A DNA stretch of 32,087 nucleotides from Verrucomicrobiota bacterium (GTDB lineage: Bacteria; Verrucomicrobiota; Verrucomicrobiia; JABWAM01; JAHFSZ01), in the NCBI GenBank assembly GCA_023265515.1, contig JAHFSZ010000022.1, forward strand, positions 2,067 through 34,153, given 5' to 3'. This document shows positions 24,677 through 32,087 of the stretch, piece by piece. Each line of letters starts with the position of its first letter. Position 1 is the stretch's first letter. Under the pieces are notes generated by a model. The model did no database searches, had not been told where the DNA came from, and saw nothing but the letters and a program-made list of their open reading frames with translations. Position numbers and translations under genes: made by a program.

Positions 24677-25869
24677 TGAGCGATACAGATCCAATGCTTT
24701 CCGGAGGTGATCCGGAGACTCCCGTCGCCCCGCAGGAGGACGAGGGCGAATTCATCGATCCGTGGATCGGACAGGATCTTGCAGGCTACACGATCGTGGA
24801 GCGCATCGGGGAGGGCGGGATGGGAATCGTCTACCTCGGCCGCCACGAATCGCTGGGCCGCCTCGCGGCGGTCAAATTCCTCGGCGCCCATATGGTCAAT
24901 GACAAGGCCTATATCGAGCGTTTTCTTCATGAGGCCCGGGGCGCGGCAAAACTCAACCACCCCAACATTGTCCAGGTCTACGACTCGGGCGCGCTGGAAG
25001 GCGATGTGTATTATTTCATCATGGAATACGTCGCGGGCAAGGATCTCGGGACGCTCCTGCGTGAGAGGCATATCTTTTCAGTGCCCGAAGCGGTTGGCTA
25101 TGTGCGTCAGGCGGCCTCGGCCCTCGGCTACGCCCATCAGAAACAAACCATCCACCGCGACGTGAAGCCCGACAACTTGATGCTGACCGCGGACAACGTC
25201 ATCAAGGTCGGCGACCTCGGGCTCGCGAAATGGACGGGTGACGAGGACGGCGCCGGCGTGACCCAAACCGGTGTGGTGATGGGCACGCCATTCTACATTT
25301 CGCCGGAGCAGGTGAGGGGATCCCGTGATGTCAGCTCGAGGTCCGACATTTACTCGCTCGGCGCGACGTTCTACCATCTTGTTACAAGTAAAATTCCTTA
25401 TGATGGTTCCTCGCCGGCGGTGATCATGTCGATGCACCTGAACAATCCCGTTCCGGAGCCAAGCAAGGTAAACCCGGCACTGGACCGCGACATCTGCGCC
25501 ATCATCAAGAAGATGATGGCCAAGAATCCGGACGACCGTTACCAGACGATGGATGAAGTGGACACCGTTTTGGCCGAATACCTCTCCAGAAGTTCGCACC
25601 CAACCCAGATCCTTTCGAAGATTTCACTCGCCGGCCAGACGAAGCCGGTGGAGACGGTCACACCCTTCCGGGGCTGGGATCCGCAAGTGATCGCCCAGTC
25701 GGAAGGGGGCTCTCCGGCCAAAGTCGGCCTCGCGGTGGGGATCAGCATGCTCGTCGCTGCCATCCTGCTGGGTTTGACCATCACCGCGATCAGCCACCGC
25801 CATCCAGCCAACGGCGCCGCGGCCGCGGCATTTCCGGCAAAAGCCGATGCCAAGACGCCGCCGCCCTGA
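24676..25869 (+). CDS. Membrane Ser/Thr protein kinase, short paralogue
   Basis: 397 residues and a close paralogue of the preceding kinase. Kinase domain with GEGGMG (45-50), Lys67, HRDVKPDN with Asp162 and Asn167, DLG (Asp180) and MGTPFYISPEQVRGSRDV; the numbering equals that of the first kinase through the domain. After a juxtamembrane segment it has one transmembrane helix (about 355-380, GLAVGISMLVAAILLGLT) and only a short tail ending in KTPPP, so the large outer domain of its neighbour is missing. No frameshift or remnant of that domain is visible downstream, since the next gene starts within 40 bp. All catalytic residues are intact. It may act as a partner or signal spreader for the first kinase; this is inferred from the layout. 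Confidence 0.92.
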   Translation: MSDTDPMLSGGDPETPVAPQEDEGEFIDPWIGQDLAGYTIVERIGEGGMGIVYLGRHESLGRLAAVKFLGAHMVNDKAYIERFLHEARGAAKLNHPNIVQVYDSGALEGDVYYFIMEYVAGKDLGTLLRERHIFSVPEAVGYVRQAASALGYAHQKQTIHRDVKPDNLMLTADNVIKVGDLGLAKWTGDEDGAGVTQTGVVMGTPFYISPEQVRGSRDVSSRSDIYSLGATFYHLVTSKIPYDGSSPAVIMSMHLNNPVPEPSKVNPALDRDICAIIKKMMAKNPDDRYQTMDEVDTVLAEYLSRSSHPTQILSKISLAGQTKPVETVTPFRGWDPQVIAQSEGGSPAKVGLAVGISMLVAAILLGLTITAISHRHPANGAAAAAFPAKADAKTPPP

Positions 25870-25907
25870 GCTTGCTTTCCCCAGCGACCAATCTGGATGA
25901 TCGAACC

Positions 25908-27446
25908 ATGGATGGAGTGATCCAAAGCGCGCACCGCGTGTTCCCGCCTCCACACCCCGGGGCAGGAGCTGTGATTTTCGAGGATGTCCATCTTCTGGCC
26001 GTGAACAAGCCGGCGGGAATTCCGACGCATACTCCCGAGCCCGGGCTTTGCTGGGGGTGGTACGAATACTTTCATTGGAGGAACCCAGGTTCCACAAAAC
26101 TGCGCCTTTTGCACAGGCTTGACCGGGAGACTTCGGGTGTTCTGTTGCTCGCCAAAAGCGGGGAGGCAAGCCGCGAGTTGGCGAGCCAGTGGGAAGCCGG
26201 GTCGGTGTTCAAGCGCTACCTTTTCGCGGCCCGGCGCAAACCGCAAAAAACGACCTGGAAGGTGGAGCAAATGATCGGCGGCCAAAGGGCGGTTACTGAA
26301 TTCCGCGCTCTGGATCGGCATGGGGAATTTTACAGGATTGAGGCCTATCCGAAAACCGGCCGGACGCACCAAGTCCGTCTCCACGCCGCGGCTTCCGGCG
26401 TACCGGTCGTCGGAGACCGCGAGCATGGCGAGCCGCGGGACGATTGGCCGCTCCTTCTCCATGCCGCGGAGATCGGCTGCCGCCCGCCTGGTGCGAAGGC
26501 CGATGCGCGTTTCTCCGCGCCATTGCCTGAAACGCTTTCAGCCGTCTCCGCCACGGAGGCCTGGTGGATGCGGGCCGGCTTGTTGAGAGAGGCGATGGCC
26601 GGGGATGCGGAGGCTGTGCGATGGATCCATGGCGCCGCGGATGGTTTTCCGGAACAGACGGTGGATCGTTACGCAGAGGTATGGGTGTTGTCGAATTTCT
26701 CGGAAATACGCGACGATTTTTTGAGAAGGAAACTTACCGGCCGAAAAATGATCGTCAAGCGGTACCAGGGCCAGGGCCGCGTAAAAAATGTCGGAAATGC
26801 GGCGGCAGTTACCGTGACTGAAAACGGTTTGCGCTATGAAATCCAGTTTGGTGAGGCGACCACCACCGGGCTCTTTCTCGACCAACGGGAAAACCGCCTG
26901 TGGCTGAAACGTCTGCTTCCCGTCCTGCCGCCCGGATCGGTGCTGAACTGCTTTGCCCATACCTGCTCTTTTTCCGTGGTCGCGGCTCGCGCAGGCCGGA
27001 TGACGGCCAGCATTGACCTGTCGCCCAAGTATCTGGAATGGGGAAAAAGAAATTTTGTTCTCAACGGCGTGGACCCCGAGGCGCACCGATGGCTGCGCGG
27101 CGAGGCAGGGGATTGGATCAAGCGGCTGAAAAAGAAAGGGGAGAGATTTGCGGCAGTGATTCTCGATCCGCCCAGCTTTTCGCGGAGCAAACGGGGTGTT
27201 TTCCGGGTGGAGCGGGACCTTGAGCCGCTGGTCCGCGAGGCCGCATCGCTGGTTGCGCCGGGCGGTGGGATGTTCATCGCGACCAATTACCAGAAATGGT
27301 CCCAGAAGGCCCTGGTTTCGACCGTACGCAGGGCGTTTCAGGGAAGGAAGATTGTTCTCAAGTCCGTTCCACTGCCGCCGGATTTCCCTTATCAGGCCGG
27401 CGCGCCGCTTTGGATGAAGTCTGTGTGGGCGGCGTTTCAGGGATAA
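25908..27446 (+). CDS. Fusion of RluA-type pseudouridine synthase and RlmI-like rRNA methyltransferase
   Basis: 512 residues with two RNA-modifying halves in one intact frame. Residues about 20-215 are an RluA-family synthase: VNKPAGIPTH, catalytic HRLDRETSG with Asp72 and KTGRTHQVRLH (149-159). Residues about 230-512 resemble RlmI/RlmK SAM-dependent methyltransferases for 23S rRNA cytosine: RWIHGAADGFPEQTVDRY, TTGLFLDQRENR, VLNCFAHTCSFSVVAARAG (SAM site) and LDPPSFSRSK (419-428). The N-terminal PUA domain of RlmI is absent, and the synthase takes its place. The ATG at 25908 was chosen over the TTG at 25872. The gene follows the second kinase by 38 bp. Which rRNA positions are modified cannot be read from the sequence. 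Confidence 0.88.
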   Translation: MDGVIQSAHRVFPPPHPGAGAVIFEDVHLLAVNKPAGIPTHTPEPGLCWGWYEYFHWRNPGSTKLRLLHRLDRETSGVLLLAKSGEASRELASQWEAGSVFKRYLFAARRKPQKTTWKVEQMIGGQRAVTEFRALDRHGEFYRIEAYPKTGRTHQVRLHAAASGVPVVGDREHGEPRDDWPLLLHAAEIGCRPPGAKADARFSAPLPETLSAVSATEAWWMRAGLLREAMAGDAEAVRWIHGAADGFPEQTVDRYAEVWVLSNFSEIRDDFLRRKLTGRKMIVKRYQGQGRVKNVGNAAAVTVTENGLRYEIQFGEATTTGLFLDQRENRLWLKRLLPVLPPGSVLNCFAHTCSFSVVAARAGRMTASIDLSPKYLEWGKRNFVLNGVDPEAHRWLRGEAGDWIKRLKKKGERFAAVILDPPSFSRSKRGVFRVERDLEPLVREAASLVAPGGGMFIATNYQKWSQKALVSTVRRAFQGRKIVLKSVPLPPDFPYQAGAPLWMKSVWAAFQG

Positions 27447-27484
27447 AAGAAACCGCGGGAACCTTCACAGATCCCCGCGGTTTC
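27445..27484 (-). terminator. Intrinsic terminator of glnK1
   Basis: A perfect 11-bp stem GAAACCGCGGG (27449-27459) and CCCGCGGTTTC (27474-27484) with a 14-nt loop. On the minus strand it is followed by TTTT after the stem's own TTTC, so it fits a rho-independent terminator for the amt1-glnK1 transcript. Its T tail overlaps the stop codon of the convergent fusion gene (27444-27446). Confidence 0.75.
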
Positions 27485-27506
27485 ACGTTGTCCAATTCGC
27501 TGCCGC

Positions 27507-27866
<360 letters not shown>

Positions 27867-29285
27867 TTAGGAGTTGTAGGCTTCTTCGCCATGCTGCGTC
27901 ACGTCAAGGCCTTGAGTTTCCTGTTCCTCCGCCACGCGCAGGCCGATCGTTGCGTCCACGATCTTCAGGATGATGAACGTCGCGAGGCCGGCCAGAATCC
28001 AGCTGGTTCCAACGGCTTTCGCCTGGTTCAGGAGCTGGGCCATGCCTCCTTCGAATTTGCCCGCGATCGCGCTGTTCACAGCACCGCTTGCAAAGACTCC
28101 GGTCAGGAGCGCACCGATGGTTCCTCCGATTCCGTGAACGCCGAATGCGTCAAGGGAGTCGTCATAACCCAAGGCGTGCTTGAGCTTTGAAACCGCCAGG
28201 TAGCAAAACACACCAGCCGCCGTCCCGATGACGAGCGCCGCCGGCACCGACACGAAGCCGGACGCCGGAGTGATCGCCACCAGGCCTGCCACCATTCCGG
28301 AAGCAAGACCCAAGACACTCGGCTTTCCCTTCAGGATCCACTCAGCGCATGCCCAGCCCAGGGCCGCTGCGGCCGTCGCAAAGTGCGTTGCCGCGAAGGC
28401 GCTGGAGGCCATGATGCCCGCATTCAGCGCGCTGCCGGCGTTGAAACCGAACCAGCCGACCCAGAGGAGGGCCGCGCCGATGAGGCTCAGCACCACATTG
28501 TGCGGCAGCATCGGCTGTGCCGGATAGCCCAGGCGCTTGCCGAGCACGAGCGCGCAGACCAGCGCGGAGACGCCCGAACTGATGTGCACCACGGTGCCAC
28601 CTGCGTAGTCGAGCGCGGGAATCTTTCCGCCCGCCGCCCAGTTGAACAGACCGCCGTCACCCCAGACCATGTGGGCCAGCGGGAAATAGACGATCGTGGA
28701 CCAGAGGATCATAAAGACCGCGAACGCGCTGAACTTCATTCGCTCCGCGAATGCGCCGCTGATCAAAGCCGGGGTGATGATTGCGAACATCAGCTGGAAG
28801 AGCATGAACGTTTGCTGAGGAATGGTCCCCGAGTAGGTGGCGTTGGGAGCCGCGCCCACGCCGTCGAGCATGAAATAATGCTTCAAGCTCCCGAAAAACA
28901 CATTCCCAGGCGCAAAGGCCATGCTGTAGCCGTAGATGACCCATAGAACCGAAACCAGCGCCATGAGAAACAGGCTGTGCATCATCGTCGAGAGAACGTT
29001 CTTACTGCGGACGAGGCCGCCATAGAAGAGCGCCAATCCCGGACCTGTCATCATCAGAACGAGCGCCGAGCTCGTCAGCACCCAGGCGTTATCGCCCGCG
29101 CTGATGCTGACTTTCGCCCCACGGTTATCAGCCGATGGCGCCGACTGGTTCATGACCGATTCGATGTCGGTGACGCGCTCTTCCAGCGTGGGATCACGCG
29201 GTTTTGCGCCCGTCTCTTGCGCAGATGCGCACGGCGCGACCAGCGCCGCCGCAAAACAACAGAGCATGAGGAGGAGTTTTTTCAT
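27867..29285 (-). CDS. amt: Ammonium transporter 1 (AmtB family)
   Basis: 472 residues, inner membrane trimeric NH4+/NH3 channel with a cleavable signal peptide (KKLLLMLCCFAAALVAPCASA) and 11 expected transmembrane helices. Compared with E. coli AmtB, Asp226 and His234 (LDYAGGTVVHI) fit Asp160 and His168, His384 (FGVHGIGG) fits His318, and Phe167 and Phe281 fit the gate phenylalanines. A polar segment of about 40 residues (24-62) separates the signal peptide from the first helix, longer than usual. The tail GLDVTQHGEEAY is the PII-interacting C-terminus. The ATG at 29285 was chosen because it gives the signal peptide and has AAGGA 9 nt upstream; the frame is open to 29381. Followed by glnK1. 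Confidence 0.95.
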   Translation of the reverse strand: MKKLLLMLCCFAAALVAPCASAQETGAKPRDPTLEERVTDIESVMNQSAPSADNRGAKVSISAGDNAWVLTSSALVLMMTGPGLALFYGGLVRSKNVLSTMMHSLFLMALVSVLWVIYGYSMAFAPGNVFFGSLKHYFMLDGVGAAPNATYSGTIPQQTFMLFQLMFAIITPALISGAFAERMKFSAFAVFMILWSTIVYFPLAHMVWGDGGLFNWAAGGKIPALDYAGGTVVHISSGVSALVCALVLGKRLGYPAQPMLPHNVVLSLIGAALLWVGWFGFNAGSALNAGIMASSAFAATHFATAAAALGWACAEWILKGKPSVLGLASGMVAGLVAITPASGFVSVPAALVIGTAAGVFCYLAVSKLKHALGYDDSLDAFGVHGIGGTIGALLTGVFASGAVNSAIAGKFEGGMAQLLNQAKAVGTSWILAGLATFIILKIVDATIGLRVAEEQETQGLDVTQHGEEAYNS

Positions 29286-29413
29286 TCTGGATTGTCCTTG
29301 GTTGTTGGAGGGGGTTTCCGATTGGGTTCGGACTGCAGTCTTAAGTCGGTAAGGTTTAGGAACGTCTTCGGATTTGGTCAACTCCAGATTCAGAGAGAAT
29401 TGTCAATATGCAC

Positions 29414-29450
29414 AAAAAAAACCGCGGGGACCTCCCCCAGGTCCCCGCGG
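29414..29450 (-). terminator. Strong intrinsic terminator of glnK2
   Basis: A perfect 12-bp stem CCGCGGGGACCT (29422-29433) and AGGTCCCCGCGG (29439-29450) with a 5-nt loop, followed on the minus strand by eight T (A run 29414-29421). It is the best terminator in the window and separates the glnK3-amt2-glnK2 unit from amt1-glnK1. It resembles the glnK1 terminator in stem sequence, consistent with common origin. Confidence 0.92.
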
Positions 29451-29481
29451 CCTTGCGTTGTCTCATCCGGGATTGAGCCGC

Positions 29482-29823
<342 letters not shown>

Positions 29824-29837
29824 TTAGACCCTTTCTT

Positions 29838-31274
29838 TCAACCATGGGTTGCGGGTTGGAAATCCGGGTAGGCTTCCTGGCCATGTTCGCCAAGATCCAG
29901 ACCTTCCGTTTCTTCCTCTTCAGCGACGCGCAGGCCCATGACCGCCTTGATTACGTACCAGACGATCAGACCGCCGAACAATGTGAAGAGGCCGACCCAG
30001 AATACGCCTGTCGCTTGGTTGACCAGCTGCGTGATCCCGCCCCCATTGAAGAGGCCGAAGCCCGGGCCAGTCTTGCCATCCGTCCAGTTGGGGTGCGCGA
30101 ACAACCCGAGGGACAGTGTCCCCCAAACGCCGTTGACCAGGTGGACTGACAACGCGCCGACCGGGTCATCCAGTCGCAGCTTATCGAACATGATCACCGC
30201 GAAGACCACGAGAACGCCGGCGATCAAACCGATGACGATCGATGCGGGGGTGCTTACCCAGGCGCAAGGGCAGGTGATGGCCACCAGACCGGCAAGACAA
30301 CCATTCAGCGTCATGCTCAGATCGGGTTTCTTCAACATCAACCAGGCGGTTGCCATGGCGCCGATGCAGCCAGCCGCCGCCGCCGTATTGGTGGTGACGA
30401 AGATATGCGCGATCAGCTTGCCGTCGCCCACGCCCATCGTGGAGCCCGGGTTAAACCCAAACCAGCCCAGCCAGAGGACGAAGCAGCCGATAAAGGCTGA
30501 CGTCATGCTGTGGCCTGGGATCGGATGAACCTGCCCATCTTTGCCGAATTTTCCAAGCCGCGGTCCCAGGGCAATGACACCTGCGAGCGCCGCCCAACCT
30601 CCCACCGAGTGGACGACCGTGGATCCCGCAAAGTCCCAGACCCCTTTCTGGGCCAGAAACCCGCCTCCCCAGAGCCAGTGGCCGGTGATCGGGTACATCA
30701 CCGCGACCAGGACCGCCGAGAAGAGGATGAACGAGATGTACTTGATTCGTTCGGCCACCGCTCCCGAAACGATCGTGGCCGCCGTGCCGGCGAATACCAG
30801 CTGGAAGAAGAATTTCGCTTCCAGCGGAACGCCTGTCCAGTTGATCGACGTATAAACACCCTTGTAAGCGTCACCGGTCGCGGGCGAGTTGTCGCCCCCG
30901 AGCAGACACCAGAGGCCTTTCAAGCCAAAATACGGAGTTCCTTCACCGAACATCAGTCCCCATCCCAGCACATAAAACGAAATGGATGAGATCGCGAAGA
31001 CGATGAAGTTCTTCGACAGGATGTTGACGCAGTTCTTGGAACGGCACAGGCCGGACTCCACGAGACCGAAGCCCGTGTTCATGAAGAACACGAGGCCGGC
31101 CGTGAGAAGTACCCAGACCGTGTCCATTGCCACCTTGGCGGTCATCGAGCTGGACTCCAGCGCGCTGACCTGATCCGCCAGCGAAGGAGCCGCGGCTGCG
31201 GCTTCTTGCGCGAATGCATGCGGCGCGGCAAGCGCCGCCGCGAAACAACAGAGCATGAGGATGAGTTTTTTCAT
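29838..31274 (-). CDS. amt: Ammonium transporter 2 (Amt family)
   Basis: 478 residues with signal peptide (KKLILMLCCFAAALAAPHAFA) and a divergent Amt body. NTGFGLVESGLCRSKN (66-81) in the first helix replaces the GPGLALFYGGLVRSKN of amt1 and is typical of the other Amt subgroup seen in cyanobacteria and PVC bacteria. Asp214 and His222 (WDFAGSTVVHS), His378 (LSVHLVNG) and Phe161 and Phe274 match the channel residues of AmtB. The tail EGLDLGEHGQEAY is the PII-binding end, with a short extra DFQPATHG. Its first 24 residues and leader DNA resemble those of amt1 much more than the rest. The ATG at 31274 has AAGGA upstream. It is flanked by glnK2 and glnK3. Confidence 0.95.
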   Translation of the reverse strand: MKKLILMLCCFAAALAAPHAFAQEAAAAAPSLADQVSALESSSMTAKVAMDTVWVLLTAGLVFFMNTGFGLVESGLCRSKNCVNILSKNFIVFAISSISFYVLGWGLMFGEGTPYFGLKGLWCLLGGDNSPATGDAYKGVYTSINWTGVPLEAKFFFQLVFAGTAATIVSGAVAERIKYISFILFSAVLVAVMYPITGHWLWGGGFLAQKGVWDFAGSTVVHSVGGWAALAGVIALGPRLGKFGKDGQVHPIPGHSMTSAFIGCFVLWLGWFGFNPGSTMGVGDGKLIAHIFVTTNTAAAAGCIGAMATAWLMLKKPDLSMTLNGCLAGLVAITCPCAWVSTPASIVIGLIAGVLVVFAVIMFDKLRLDDPVGALSVHLVNGVWGTLSLGLFAHPNWTDGKTGPGFGLFNGGGITQLVNQATGVFWVGLFTLFGGLIVWYVIKAVMGLRVAEEEETEGLDLGEHGQEAYPDFQPATHG

Positions 31275-31392
31275 AGTGATTGTCCTTGGTTGGATGTGGA
31301 ATCAGCTCCCCGGAATAAGAGCAGGGGGCGTGCGTGATGATGAGCAGGAACTTCGAGGGGATTTGATGAATCCGACAGGACCCTAAGAAACG

Positions 31393-31407
31393 CGCGGTTT
31401 CACCGCG
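31393..31407 (-). terminator. Possible weak terminator or hairpin after glnK3
   Basis: A 6-bp GC-rich stem CGCGGT-TTC-ACCGCG lies 16 bp past the glnK3 stop, followed on the minus strand by CGTTTCTT. The short T stretch makes termination partial at best. It may reduce readthrough from glnK3 into amt2. The 148-bp gap between the two genes otherwise holds the amt2 leader. Confidence 0.35.
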
Positions 31408-31422
31408 TATTACGGCAAGACG

Positions 31423-31817
<395 letters not shown>

Positions 31818-31840
31818 CGGCAATCATGCGGGTGACCAGT

Positions 31841-31880
31841 TGAGGGTCCATTCAGGCTGTTGCAATCCGATGGACCCTCA
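31841..31880 (+). terminator. Perfect 11-bp inverted repeat, terminator-like on the plus strand
   Basis: TGAGGGTCCAT (31841-31851) and ATGGACCCTCA (31870-31880) are exact reverse complements with an 18-nt loop. On the plus strand they are followed by TGTTCCTTTTCTTTTTTGCC, which fits an intrinsic terminator, although no plus-strand gene ends here. On the minus strand it would be a hairpin or an operator upstream of glnK3. Confidence 0.5.
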
Positions 31881-32087
31881 TGTTCCTTTTCTTTTTTGCC
31901 TTTCTCCGGTTTCTGCACTCGCAGTCCAGCAGGCTGACAGGGAGATAGCACCGCCCGTGCCAAGTCTTCGGAAACTGGAAAAAAATCCAAAACAGCCGGA
32001 TAATCCAACTCAAACAATAAGATTCGAACGACCCAGGGCGAGGTTGTGGGCTCAAAAGATGCGCAAAAAAAGACAGGATGCCTAAAT

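Noticed and set aside
31320-31335. Sigma54-like promoter on the minus strand upstream of amt2
   Set aside because: The -24 element lacks the essential GG (ACGCACG in place of TGGCACG) and the -12 element is CTGCT, so support is too weak although the gene type would suit it.
32010-32045. tRNA-like GATTCGAAC segment near the right edge
   Set aside because: On the minus strand the bases around TTCGAAT do not form the five-pair T stem and no acceptor, D or anticodon arm can be built.

Overview
The window is dense, high-GC bacterial chromosome (25 complete genes, one gene cut by the left edge, almost no intergenic space). Gene content suggests a Gram-negative heterotroph of the PVC group, most likely Verrucomicrobiota. 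It combines a squalene/phytoene synthase beside peptidoglycan genes, SpoIVB-like (S55) and propeller exported proteins, membrane Ser/Thr kinases with a DLG motif, an FHA-DUF4388 protein, and ammonium transporters with cleavable signal peptides interleaved with PII genes. No rRNA or tRNA gene is present, so the assignment is an inference.

Left part (1-12614). A minus-strand operon reads squalene/phytoene synthase, N-acetylmuramoyl-L-alanine amidase, glutamate racemase (murI), yggS (cut by the edge): envelope lipid, cell wall turnover, D-Glu supply and PLP homeostasis. Divergent from it are nadE (glutamine-dependent NAD+ synthetase), hemL, and a translationally coupled pair of exported proteins (S55-type protein and beta-propeller protein). 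A minus-strand recD2 helicase converges on this pair.

Middle (12704-22267). A plus-strand cluster holds a DUF4412-like exported protein, both subunits of class I fumarate hydratase, an FHA-DUF4388 protein and a large phosphohexomutase. Then come elbB (minus), mazG (plus), and a minus-strand operon thiL-tsaE-tsaB-alr; mazG and alr overlap tail to tail by 20 bp.

Right part (22484-32087). Two tandem, closely related Ser/Thr kinases (one with a large extracytoplasmic domain, one without) are followed by an unusual RluA pseudouridine synthase-RlmI-like methyltransferase fusion. The rest is a minus-strand nitrogen cluster in the order glnK3, amt2, glnK2, terminator, amt1, glnK1, terminator. Two of the three PII genes are almost identical, and the two amt genes share leader and signal peptide DNA although their mature proteins have diverged. 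The last 323 bp hold no gene but contain a strong inverted repeat and a possible promoter for glnK3.

The most notable observations are the RluA-RlmI fusion, the mosaic amt-glnK duplication, the tandem kinase pair, the S55-propeller pair, and two short-period repeats (an 8-bp-periodic palindrome before hemL and a 7-bp tandem repeat inside the start of the S55 gene). No CRISPR array, prophage, transposon or obvious defence system was seen.
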